Shown here: in pieces, positions 1 to 5,997 of the stretch
Numbering within the stretch: position 1 is the stretch's first letter
Layout of the letters: every line of letters starts with the position of its first letter
From: Candidatus Heimdallarchaeota archaeon
GTDB lineage: Archaea > Asgardarchaeota > Heimdallarchaeia > Hodarchaeales > LC-3
Reading direction: 5' to 3'
Assembly: GCA_027364495.1 (NCBI GenBank)
Contig: DAHXPE010000518.1
Location: 1 to 10,035, forward strand
DNA length: 10,035 bases
The notes under the pieces: model-generated
Database searches by the model: none
The model's input: the letters and a program-made list of their open reading frames with translations, nothing else
Told to the model about the DNA's origin: nothing
Program-made: the position numbers and the translations under genes

Positions 1-90
1 ACTTATGAAACTAAAAATCTCAGGAATGATGCAATCAAAACATTGAAACTCTTAGGAAAAGATTATATGGACACATATCTCCTTATTTAA
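1..90 (+). CDS. 3' end of an unidentified protein (partial)
   Basis: Frame 1 is open from the window edge to a TAA at 88-90 and encodes 29 residues ending in KDYMDTYLLI. The other two forward frames are closed early. The composition (alternating Lys/Asp/Leu/Thr, amphipathic helix-like) looks like the C-terminal helix of a soluble protein rather than random AT-rich sequence. No family can be named from so little. It is convergent with the copper operon, which ends at 255. The call rests only on frame openness and composition, so a chance open frame is possible. Confidence 0.45.
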   Translation, partial: TYETKNLRNDAIKTLKLLGKDYMDTYLLI

Positions 91-117
91 GTGATTTTAA
101 AAAAATGAAAAATCATT
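90..117. terminator. weak inverted repeat after the partial gene
   Basis: TGATTTT (92-98) pairs with AAAATCA (109-115), extendable by one G-T wobble and one A-T pair, right after the stop codon at 88-90. The loop is A-rich and no T tract follows on the plus strand, so this is at best a weak 3' end signal for the partial upstream gene. The rest of 118-243 is non-coding, extremely AT-rich, and shows nothing else I can support. Confidence 0.25.
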
Positions 118-243
118 AAAAAAGGATGCGGAATGTGTGATATAATTATATATAATGTATATTTGTAGATAATTTTAAAAAAACAAATATCCATAAAAAA
201 TTTTAATTAAAGAAAAGAGAATAAAAATTCAAGAGAATTTTAT

Positions 244-251
244 AAAAAAAA
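244..251 (-). terminator. oligo-T terminator of the copper operon
   Basis: Eight consecutive A on the plus strand are T8 on the minus strand, starting three bases after the TAA stop (257-255) of the 72-residue gene. Archaeal RNA polymerase terminates at oligo-T without needing a hairpin. Further T tracts on the same strand (177-183 and 196-201) could act as back-up sites. Confidence 0.5.
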
Positions 252-254
252 TTT

Positions 255-473
255 TTATTTAGCAAAAATTAATTTCATTGGCTTACCATGATGCTTTGGT
301 AAAGGTGCGGACCCACAAGTAGCACCCATCCAACAGACTAGCTGTCCATCTTCTATGTGCATTGGCGCACCACAGTGCATTTTTACTTTTAAAGTATGAT
401 CACAAGATCCATCTTCACAAGCTAACATATCTGGTAATGAGCCAGGTTCCGGTTTTTTCTTATCTGTATTCAT
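255..473 (-). CDS. small Cys/His/Met-rich protein in the copA operon, putative metal-binding
   Basis: The 72-residue soluble protein has five Cys (19, 24, 34, 47, 53), five His (26, 33, 39, 61, 62) and several Met. The core reads HCGAPM (33-38), then CWMGATCG (47-54), then HHGKPM (61-66). The six-residue pattern H-[CH]-G-x-P-M therefore occurs twice around a C-x5-C pair, suggesting a small Zn- or Cu-binding fold. It is not a CopZ-type HMA domain, since GMTCxxC is absent. The start lies 31 bp after the copA stop with no T tract between, so the two are probably co-transcribed. GATGAT, five bases before the ATG, matches GGTGAT in five of six positions. A Cu(I) carrier or donor for CopA, or a sensor/storage protein, is inferred from context only. 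A generic zinc-ribbon protein is the alternative. Confidence 0.8.
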   Translation of the reverse strand: MNTDKKKPEPGSLPDMLACEDGSCDHTLKVKMHCGAPMHIEDGQLVCWMGATCGSAPLPKHHGKPMKLIFAK

Positions 474-504
474 TTTTTATCATCTGTTTGTTTTTTCTTG
501 TTTT

Positions 505-2871
505 TTATATTGTTGGTTTCCATCGTCTCAAGAATAAGCTGTTTGTTACAACGCTTACACTTGAAAACGCCATAGCTAGTCCTGCTGCAACTGGTGGTAG
601 CAGAAATTGGATTGGAAGCCATAAGATTCCAGCTGCTATGGGTATTAATATAATATTATAGCCGAAAGCCCAAATAAAGTTTTGTTTTATTTTATTCATT
701 GTTGCATGGGATAAATCGATTGATTTAGCTATATCTCGGAGATCATCCTTCATTAGAACTATATCTCCAGTTTCCATAGCAATATCGGTTCCTTTACCCA
801 TAGCATAACCAATATTTGCTTGAGCTAAAGCTGGTGCATCATTAATACCATCACCAACCATGGCTACTATCTTTCCTTCATCTTGTAATTTTTTAACTTC
901 TTCTGCCTTATCCTCAGGTAATACTTCAGCGACAACATTATTTATACCGACTTCAGAAGCAATTGCTTGAGCTGTTCGTTTGTTATCACCTGTGATCATT
1001 ACTGTTTCTATTCCCAGTCTGTGTAATGATTTGATAGCCTCTTTAGAAGTTTCTTTTAGGGTATCTGCAATAGCAATTATACCAATTGGTGCATCAGTTG
1101 CTACTATAACTACTGTCTTTCCTTGTTGTTCTAATTGAGACATTTTTTGTTCAAGTTCTTGTGAAATAGCGATATCATTTATTTCTAACAATTTTCTGTT
1201 GCCTAATAAAATAGCTATCCCTTGTACCGTTGCTTCTATTCCATATCCAGCATATGCTCTAAATGAACTTGGATTGCTTATGGATATCGATTTATCTTCA
1301 GCTTTTCTTACAATAGCATCTCCTAATGCATGTTCTGAACCTTTTTCAGCTGAGGCAGCTAAAAGTAACAACTGATCTTCTGTTTTATTATTTAAGGCAA
1401 TAATATCCGTTACTTCTGGTTTGCCGTTTGTTAAGGTTCCAGTTTTGTCAAATACTACTGTTGTTAACTTGTGAGCCGATTCCAATGATTCAGCACCTTT
1501 GATAAGAATACCATATTCAGCTCCTTTACCAGTACCAACCATTATTGATGTTGGTGTTGCCAGACCAAGAGCACAAGGACATGCTATGACAACAACAGTT
1601 ATTGCCGCTAAGAATGAAAAGAGGAATGCACTATAATTGACAGGTAAAGCTGGAATTCCTGTCACTTGAAGAATTGCATACAAAAAATACCAGGTAGTGA
1701 AAGTTCCTAAGGCTACTAAAATAACAAAAGGGACAAAAACTGCTGATATTTTATCTGCTAATTTTTGAATAGGAGCTTTTGAGGCTTGAGCTTCTTCAAC
1801 CAGTTTGACTATATGAGATAACACGGTATCTTTACCAACTTTTTCTGCTTGCACTTTTAAAAAGCCATTTTTATTGATAGTTGCACCAATTACTTTGTTA
1901 CCAACTTCTTTGGAGACTGGAATACTCTCACCGGTAATCATTGATTCATCAACAGCTGAAGATCCTTCCAAAACAATTCCATCTATTGGGATTTTCTCAC
2001 CTGGTTTTACTAACACTAAATCATTGACTTGGACATCTTCAATCGGAATTATTTGCTCTTTTCCGTCTTTAACTACTAATGCTGTTTTTGGTTGTAAATT
2101 CATCAATTTCTTAATAGCTTCACTAGTTTTTCCTTTTGCTCGATATTCAAGGTATTTACCCAGTAAAATAAACGTAATAAGAAAAGCAGAAGTTTCAAAA
2201 AAATCATGTAAAGTGATCTTTGGTAAAAATAATGGAGAAATTAATGCTAAAATACTGTAAAAATAAGCAGCATTGGTCCCTAGTGATACCAAAACGTCCA
2301 TATTACCATATTTAGCCATAATTGCTTTATAAGCACCTCTATGAAACTGCCAGCCTAGCCAAAATTGTATGGGTGTTGTCAAAAGAAATAAAAGGATTCC
2401 TTTAAATGAAATACCAAAAATTGGGAAATCAATTGTATTCATAATAGATGAATACCATAAACTTACCGAAGAAATAGGTAAGAAAGAACCTATAAGGTTA
2501 AGTGTCATTGGAACCATGGTTAAAAAGAAAATAGGGATTGATAATATAATGGCATAAGTCAATTTTCGCTTGAATTGAAGCTCTTCATTCGCGATTTTTG
2601 TAAAGGTCTCATTAGAATCTTCTGTTATTTCTTGAGCTCCATAACCAACTTTTTCAACAGCAGCAATCATTTGTTCTAAAGAGGTTACTGAAGGATCATA
2701 TTCAATATAAGCTTTTTCACCAATAAGGTTGACAGATGCTGAATTAGCCTTGCCTTTATTAACAAGGCTTTTTTCAACAGCGTTAACACAACTAGCACAT
2801 GTCATACCACTAATTGAAAAGGTAGTTTTAATTGTTTTCGTTTGAGAATTTTTAGTTAAATTTTGAGTCAT
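505..2871 (-). CDS. copA: Cu(I)-exporting P1B-type ATPase
   Basis: This 788-residue membrane pump couples ATP hydrolysis to Cu(I) export. In order: one N-terminal HMA domain (about 15-80) with GMTCASC at 22-28; transmembrane pairs around 103-175 and 191-240; actuator domain with TGES at 313-316; ion-channel CPC at 431-433; phosphorylation motif DKTGT at 475-479 (Asp475); nucleotide-binding SEHAL at 512-516; TGDN at 627-630; GDGIND at 673-678; and final membrane helices with YN at 738-739 and MxxSS at 767-771. CPC plus YN plus MxxSS is the signature of the Cu(I)/Ag(I) P1B-1 subgroup. Length is normal for a single-HMA CopA. AGGA, seven bases before the ATG, fixes the start. The nucleotide-binding site has Ala where the family usually has Pro (SEHPL), which leaves the key His514 intact. 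The small cysteine-rich gene follows in the same operon; no CsoR/CopR-type regulator is in the window. Confidence 0.97.
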   Translation of the reverse strand: MTQNLTKNSQTKTIKTTFSISGMTCASCVNAVEKSLVNKGKANSASVNLIGEKAYIEYDPSVTSLEQMIAAVEKVGYGAQEITEDSNETFTKIANEELQFKRKLTYAIILSIPIFFLTMVPMTLNLIGSFLPISSVSLWYSSIMNTIDFPIFGISFKGILLFLLTTPIQFWLGWQFHRGAYKAIMAKYGNMDVLVSLGTNAAYFYSILALISPLFLPKITLHDFFETSAFLITFILLGKYLEYRAKGKTSEAIKKLMNLQPKTALVVKDGKEQIIPIEDVQVNDLVLVKPGEKIPIDGIVLEGSSAVDESMITGESIPVSKEVGNKVIGATINKNGFLKVQAEKVGKDTVLSHIVKLVEEAQASKAPIQKLADKISAVFVPFVILVALGTFTTWYFLYAILQVTGIPALPVNYSAFLFSFLAAITVVVIACPCALGLATPTSIMVGTGKGAEYGILIKGAESLESAHKLTTVVFDKTGTLTNGKPEVTDIIALNNKTEDQLLLLAASAEKGSEHALGDAIVRKAEDKSISISNPSSFRAYAGYGIEATVQGIAILLGNRKLLEINDIAISQELEQKMSQLEQQGKTVVIVATDAPIGIIAIADTLKETSKEAIKSLHRLGIETVMITGDNKRTAQAIASEVGINNVVAEVLPEDKAEEVKKLQDEGKIVAMVGDGINDAPALAQANIGYAMGKGTDIAMETGDIVLMKDDLRDIAKSIDLSHATMNKIKQNFIWAFGYNIILIPIAAGILWLPIQFLLPPVAAGLAMAFSSVSVVTNSLFLRRWKPTI

Positions 2872-2916
2872 AAATTATTCCTGAATATATTAGAGAAAAT
2901 GTTTATATTAATTTCA

Positions 2917-2926
2917 TTATATAAAA
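2917..2926 (-). promoter_or_regulatory. TATA box of the copA operon
   Basis: On the minus strand this reads TTTTATATAA, close to the archaeal TATA consensus TTTAWATA. It lies about 46 bp before the copA ATG, which places the transcription start about 20 nt before the ATG, enough to include the AGGA ribosome binding site at 2882-2879. This suggests that copA is transcribed separately from the upstream peptidase gene. Confidence 0.5.
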
Positions 2927-2979
2927 TCTAATTTTTCAGATAAGTAAAATTTAATTTTTTAAAATTGGATATAGGATAA

Positions 2980-3006
2980 ATTTATTTTCTAGTACTGAAA
3001 ATAAAT
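2980..3006. repeat. inverted repeat upstream of the copA promoter (10-bp perfect arms)
   Basis: ATTTATTTTC (2980-2989) and GAAAATAAAT (2997-3006) are perfect reverse complements separated by TAGTACT. The element lies about 55 bp upstream of the copA TATA box and about 75 bp beyond the stop of the peptidase gene. It could be a regulator-binding site for the copper operon or a structure in the 3' region of the peptidase mRNA. The symmetry is directly visible; the role is inference. Confidence 0.5.
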
Positions 3007-3046
3007 GATATGTAAGACATTTCAAATTTTACTCAATTACAAATTC

Positions 3047-3076
3047 AAAAAAATTTCGTATTGACCAATAATTGAT
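3047..3076 (-). terminator. probable terminator of the M42 peptidase gene
   Basis: On the minus strand, just after the TGA stop (3082-3080), GATCAAT/ATTGGTC form a short imperfect palindrome, followed by T7 (3053-3047). Oligo-T alone suffices for archaeal termination. This fits with copA having its own promoter downstream. Confidence 0.4.
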
Positions 3077-3079
3077 CCT

Positions 3080-4195
3080 TCATTGTGTTAATTCATTAAA
3101 AGATTTAACAATAGACATGTCTAAAGATTTCACAACCTCAACCAGAAGATTAATAGCCTGTTCGACATCGTTGAGATCTACTTCACCGTTATGACTATGT
3201 ATGTGTCTTGTTGGTATACCTACAAATAATGCTGGGGCTCCAACCCCTGTCAGGTGAATTATACCTGCATCTGTTCCTCCTGCTGGTAAAAAAGCTGGTT
3301 GCCATTTTACAGAATATCTATCAGCCTGTTCAATAACAAATTTTCTTAATTTGGGATTTGGAATCATACTTGAGTCGCCAGCTGAAATTGAAACTCCATT
3401 ACCCATTTTCTGAATTAAATTTACTCCTGGTAAATCACCTGATATATCGACATCTAGAGCAAATCCCAAGTCAGGGTTTATTACTTGAGCTGAAGTCCTA
3501 GCGCCACGTAATCCTACCTCTTCTTGCGTTGTCGAAACAAAATACAACGTATTTGGATGATCAATATTCTCTTCTGAAATTCTTTTTAGAACCTGGGTAA
3601 CGATAAAAACTCCAACTCTATCATCAAAAGCTTTTCCAACTGCAAGATTTACCTTAGATTTAGTTTCTTTTCCATCTTTTGTTATAAATCGTTCTCGTTC
3701 AAATGTTCGGAAGCTTGAATATGGAACCGCAGGGTCTCCTACTCTAATACCTAATGATTCAACCTCTTTTTTGCTAGTGCACCCTATATCAACGAACATT
3801 TGATCTAAATGAACAAGTTTATCACGTTCTTCAGCTGAAAGAATATGAGGTGGTTTGCAAGCGACCACACCAAGGATTTTCTCTTTACCAAACATTGGTT
3901 TTATTACAATTTGGTGTGATAACACATTACCAGGCCACCACCCACCTAAATTGGAAATTTTTAAATAGCCTGTATCTTCGATTGCTGAAATAACGAAGCC
4001 TATTTCATCGCTGTGACCAGCAAGCATTATTTTTGGTCCACTAGATCCTTTTTTAAAAATCACAGAACCGAGACGATCAAATTCAACACTGTCGGCATAT
4101 TCTTCAGCATAATTTTTTACAATTTGTTGAACTTCTTCTTCATGGCCAGAGGGTCCAAAAGCATTAGACAATTTTTTTAAAAATTCAATATCCAT
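3080..4195 (-). CDS. M42 family metallo-aminopeptidase (TET-type)
   Basis: This 371-residue cytosolic enzyme belongs to peptidase family M42, whose archaeal members form large tetrahedral (TET) complexes that trim peptides released by the proteasome. The di-metal site is complete: His61 in AGHSDEIG (Asp63 next to it), Asp191 in AFDDR (189-193), the Glu225-Glu226 pair in TTQEEVG, Asp248 in ALDVD and His333 in RHIHSHNGE. By comparison with known TET enzymes, Glu225 is the likely general base and Glu226 a metal ligand. The length is normal for the family. AAGGAAG with a seven-base spacer supports the ATG at 4195. Substrate preference (acidic, leucyl, lysyl or glycyl) cannot be read from the sequence, and some family members are annotated as endoglucanases by old error. 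It is a single gene with its own 3' T tract. Confidence 0.95.
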   Translation of the reverse strand: MDIEFLKKLSNAFGPSGHEEEVQQIVKNYAEEYADSVEFDRLGSVIFKKGSSGPKIMLAGHSDEIGFVISAIEDTGYLKISNLGGWWPGNVLSHQIVIKPMFGKEKILGVVACKPPHILSAEERDKLVHLDQMFVDIGCTSKKEVESLGIRVGDPAVPYSSFRTFERERFITKDGKETKSKVNLAVGKAFDDRVGVFIVTQVLKRISEENIDHPNTLYFVSTTQEEVGLRGARTSAQVINPDLGFALDVDISGDLPGVNLIQKMGNGVSISAGDSSMIPNPKLRKFVIEQADRYSVKWQPAFLPAGGTDAGIIHLTGVGAPALFVGIPTRHIHSHNGEVDLNDVEQAINLLVEVVKSLDMSIVKSFNELTQ

Positions 4196-4371
4196 ACTAA
4201 AACTTCCTTATGATCTCCTTTAAATGAGAAAAAATACTTAACATTAGCTGTGTTGAAACTATTCCTTTATGACATATTAAATTTTTTAAAATTTTGAATT
4301 ATTATACTTTGGTCATCTTGAGATTGTTTGGTACAATTGTCTTCTTTCGTTTAAAAATTTTCAAAATCTTA

Positions 4372-4396
4372 AAAATAAAAAAAAGATTGAAAAAAA
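4372..4396 (-). terminator. oligo-T terminator region after the 47-residue gene
   Basis: Reading the minus strand away from the stop at 4440, GGGGC is followed by T7 (4396-4390) and then T8 (4384-4377). A shorter T6 (4435-4430) lies directly after the stop. These stacked T tracts would end transcription of the small gene before the peptidase gene. The rest of 4196-4371 holds the peptidase leader and presumably its promoter. I see no clear TATA box there, and only a small hairpin (ATTGT/ACAAT at 4323-4337). Confidence 0.4.
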
Positions 4397-4422
4397 GCCC
4401 CAGGTGAAAGTTTTTTTTTCTC

Positions 4423-4466
4423 TTAGCAGAAAAAATACATTATAAACGATAATTTGCTTCTGCTAA
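4423..4466. repeat. 9-bp perfect inverted repeat over the end of the 47-residue gene
   Basis: TTAGCAGAA (4423-4431) and TTCTGCTAA (4458-4466) are perfect reverse complements with 26 bases between. On the minus-strand transcript one arm lies in the last codons of the small gene and the other after its stop, so the stop codon would sit in the loop of a 3'-terminal stem. It may stabilise the mRNA end or be coincidental. Confidence 0.4.
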
Positions 4467-4583
4467 CCTGCATTCTGCACAGAGGGAGATAAAATCATGA
4501 CTTTCATAAGCCTTTTCACATTTTTGACATATGCGTATGTTGTTTGTTAAAGCAACCTTCACATCCGTGAACATTTTTTTCAT
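4440..4583 (-). CDS. 47-residue double-CxxC (zinc-ribbon-like) microprotein
   Basis: The ORF encodes 47 residues with two knuckles, CQKC (19-22) and CAEC (35-38), 12 residues apart. That is a standard four-Cys zinc-ribbon or treble-clef spacing, framed by a basic N-terminus (MKKM) and a short C-terminal helix. The product is likely a cytosolic zinc protein binding nucleic acid or another protein; no named family is recognised. GGAG lies only one base before the first ATG but ten bases before a second in-frame ATG (Met4, 4574), so translation may start at 4574 and give 44 residues. Four well-placed Cys in so short a frame, plus the nearby GGAG and following T tracts, argue for a real gene. Its neighbours give no functional hint. 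Confidence 0.7.
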   Translation of the reverse strand: MKKMFTDVKVALTNNIRICQKCEKAYESHDFISLCAECRLAEANYRL

Positions 4584-4612
4584 ACTCCAAAATCAATCAG
4601 TTTTGTTTTGGT

Positions 4613-4632
4613 AATAGGAGAGCCTATTTTTT
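4613..4632 (+). terminator. terminator-like hairpin followed by T tract (first of two)
   Basis: AATAGG (4613-4618), loop AGAG, CCTATT (4623-4628), then T continuing to 4631. This has the form of an intrinsic terminator on the plus strand, but no plus-strand gene precedes it. Read on the minus strand it is a 6-bp hairpin in the leader or promoter of the 47-residue gene, about 30 bp before its ATG. Confidence 0.35.
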
Positions 4633-4633
4633 G

Positions 4634-4658
4634 AATAAAGAAAAACCTTTATTTTTTT
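4634..4658 (+). terminator. terminator-like hairpin followed by T tract (second of two)
   Basis: AATAAAG (4634-4640) pairs perfectly with CTTTATT (4647-4653) across AAAAAC, and T's run on to 4658. It follows the first such element by a few bases. Two in tandem suggest either strong blocking of plus-strand (antisense) transcription or a regulatory element for the small gene on the other strand. Confidence 0.35.
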
Positions 4659-4698
4659 AGTGTTTTTAAAACAAAATTGATTCTTAATTTACTATTTC

Positions 4699-4714
4699 AT
4701 TTTATGCATAAAAT
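4699..4714. repeat. 16-bp perfect palindrome
   Basis: ATTTTATGCATAAAAT is identical to its own reverse complement. It lies in the divergent intergenic region, about 115 bp from the 47-residue gene and about 220 bp from the 126-residue gene. A binding site for a dimeric regulator is possible; AT-rich palindromes also arise by chance. Confidence 0.45.
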
Positions 4715-4892
4715 ACTTTGCTATCCGGCAAAAAAATGCTACTTTGCACATACAATAACTTTTTAAATCTCATATCATGTGTTTTTTGGTTTCGTCAATA
4801 TTTTTATATGTAAATTGTTAATTAATCCCTCATTTCCATTTTTATAATTTTCATTTTCATGTACCAATCCATGTTAGCTAGGTAATACCTTG

Positions 4893-4900
4893 TTTTATAT
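4893..4900 (+). promoter_or_regulatory. TATA box of the 126-residue gene
   Basis: TTTTATAT is close to the archaeal TATA consensus and lies about 40 bp before the TTG start at 4937. It predicts a transcription start near 4921-4925 and a leader of about a dozen bases. Confidence 0.45.
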
Positions 4901-4903
4901 GAG

Positions 4904-4923
4904 AAACCATTTAATTATGGTTT
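4904..4923. promoter_or_regulatory. candidate operator between TATA box and start
   Basis: AAACCAT (4904-4910) and ATGGTTT (4917-4923) form a perfect 7-bp inverted repeat around TTAATT. It fills the space between the TATA-like box and the predicted transcription start of the 126-residue gene, where a bound protein would block RNA polymerase. No regulator gene is identifiable next to it. Confidence 0.4.
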
Positions 4924-4936
4924 AGGTTGATATGTT

Positions 4937-5317
4937 TTGAAAAAATGGGATTCGGAAATCGTTTCTCCTTTAAGGCATTTTACTTACAATCTTATTTCAG
5001 AGCCTTCTGAACTTGAGAGGTTTAATGTAACAGATATTGATCCAAAAAGCCTTAGTTTCTTAATCAATACTCAAAAAAAACTTAATACTTATATAATCGA
5101 TTTTAAAAAAGTCGTTAATCCTTCAGTAAGGACTGCTATTGAGGAGGAAACAGTTGCAAATCTTCAAGGCAAATATTTAACTGATATACTATCCAAAATT
5201 CCAACTGAACGATCTGAAATTAATGAAATGTTTTCCATCAAAGTTTTAGAAGCATTTGCACTTCATAATAGAAATCTTGGATCTAAATGGACTCCTACCC
5301 AGTACATTTCCGATTGA
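4937..5317 (+). CDS. hypothetical protein, 126 residues, upstream of a CheY-like gene
   Basis: I do not recognise this protein. It is soluble, has no Cys, no signal peptide and no membrane segment, and is predicted largely helical from its composition, with charged stretches such as KKLNTYIIDFKK and AIEEETVANLQ around residues 47-80. The only Met after residue 1 is near position 98, and a TGA lies in frame just upstream, so TTG at 4937 is the only sensible start. AGGT at 4924-4927, nine bases before it, is a plausible ribosome binding site. The gene is followed by a T8 tract (5366-5373) and then the receiver gene about 150 bp on, with its own TATA box; the two may be functionally linked but seem separately transcribed. 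Having its own promoter and operator-like repeat supports a real gene. Confidence 0.7.
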   Translation: MKKWDSEIVSPLRHFTYNLISEPSELERFNVTDIDPKSLSFLINTQKKLNTYIIDFKKVVNPSVRTAIEEETVANLQGKYLTDILSKIPTERSEINEMFSIKVLEAFALHNRNLGSKWTPTQYISD

Positions 5318-5363
5318 ATTATTCTGAAAAGGTATTTGCTTATAGCTTTACCAGTCAGACCAA

Positions 5364-5379
5364 GATTTTTTTTAAAATC
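5364..5379 (+). terminator. hairpin with T8 after the 126-residue gene
   Basis: GATTTT (5364-5369) and AAAATC (5374-5379) pair around TTTT, and an uninterrupted T8 spans 5366-5373. This is about 50 bp after the TGA stop and is the likeliest 3' end of the upstream transcript. Confidence 0.45.
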
Positions 5380-5419
5380 ATTGTCCACCTATATTCTATT
5401 CATTATTTATTTCAATAAT

Positions 5420-5427
5420 TTTAAATA
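5420..5427 (+). promoter_or_regulatory. TATA box of the receiver gene
   Basis: TTTAAATA matches the archaeal TATA consensus TTTAWATA exactly and lies 50 bp before the ATG at 5470. It predicts initiation near 5450, leaving room for the GAGG ribosome binding site at 5459-5462. Confidence 0.5.
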
Positions 5428-5469
5428 TTAGCACAATTTTTGTTTAATTATATAAACTGAGGATTTCAA

Positions 5470-5820
5470 ATGAAAATTTTGATTATCGATGATTCTAAAA
5501 TGTCACAAATGGTTATTCATAAATTTTTAAAGGAAATATATTCAGATCTTGAAGTTAAATTTGCCTTTAGCGGTGAGGAAGGCCTTGAGACATTCGATTC
5601 TTTTAAACCAGATGTGTGCACTGTTGATATTGTCATGGCGGGAATTAATGGGATTGAAACTTCTAGACTAATTGCTCAAAAAAAAACATCAGTTAAAATT
5701 GTTATTGTTACTTCTACAGAGGAAAAATTGGAACATTTTAAAGATAATCTTGCTATAAAGGACGTGATTATCAAGCCAATCACCCTAGAAAAAATGAAAA
5801 ATGCTTTTCAAAAGATTTAA
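5470..5820 (+). CDS. stand-alone CheY-like response regulator receiver
   Basis: The 116-residue protein is a single receiver domain with no output domain. The acidic pocket Asp7-Asp8, phospho-acceptor Asp53 (in TVDIVMAGING), switch Thr81 (in IVTST) and Lys102-Pro103 (IIKPIT) are all present, so it should be phosphorylated and undergo the usual switch. The residue before the conserved Gly after Asp53 is Ala (VMAG) where Pro is most common (MMPG); this is tolerated in the family. GAGG, seven bases before the ATG, sets the start. No histidine kinase or chemotaxis gene is in the window, so its partner is unknown. It may act by protein-protein contact, for example with a kinase encoded elsewhere or with the adjacent 126-residue product. 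An explicit chemotaxis role is not supported. Confidence 0.93.
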   Translation: MKILIIDDSKMSQMVIHKFLKEIYSDLEVKFAFSGEEGLETFDSFKPDVCTVDIVMAGINGIETSRLIAQKKTSVKIVIVTSTEEKLEHFKDNLAIKDVIIKPITLEKMKNAFQKI

Positions 5821-5877
5821 ACTTTGAATAATTGCCTATTGATTTTGCAAATAATTGTGTGAATAACTCTTTAATAG

Positions 5878-5888
5878 TTTTTTTTTTT
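5878..5888 (+). terminator. T11 terminator after the receiver gene
   Basis: Eleven consecutive T lie about 58 bp after the receiver stop codon, a strong archaeal-type termination signal, separating it from the hydrolase gene. Confidence 0.55.
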
Positions 5889-5997
5889 ATTATGAAATAG
5901 AATCTGTTTTCAATTTGAAGGTTCAAAATACAGACAATATTAGTTTTGTATTAATTTTTCTTAAAAAATGATTTTTGGACACCGTTGGAGAATTTAT

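Larger units (their letters stand above)
4584..4936. other. 353-bp divergent intergenic region rich in inverted repeats
   Basis: No convincing ORF lies in this stretch between the minus-strand 47-residue gene and the plus-strand 126-residue gene. It holds two hairpin-plus-T elements (4613-4632 and 4634-4658), a 16-bp perfect palindrome (4699-4714), a TATA-like box (4893-4900) and an inverted repeat (4904-4923), listed separately. On the minus strand a TATA-like TTTTAAAAA near 4665-4673 could drive the small gene, giving a leader that carries the hairpins. Confidence 0.5.

Noticed and set aside
145..156. ATTATATATAAT perfect palindrome
   Set aside because: It consists only of A and T in a region of almost pure AT, so self-complementarity is expected by chance.
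362..661. 99-codon plus-strand open frame
   Set aside because: It is antisense to the 3' end of copA and the small metal-binding gene, both clearly coding; its translation is low-complexity hydrophobic.
1874..2557. Two plus-strand open frames (128 and 62 codons) inside copA
   Set aside because: Both are antisense to well-conserved actuator and membrane segments of copA and look like mirror frames without ribosome binding sites.
5827..5857. Direct repeat AATAATTG (5827-5834 and 5850-5857)
   Set aside because: Eight AT-rich bases repeated once are unremarkable in this composition, and no gene depends on them.
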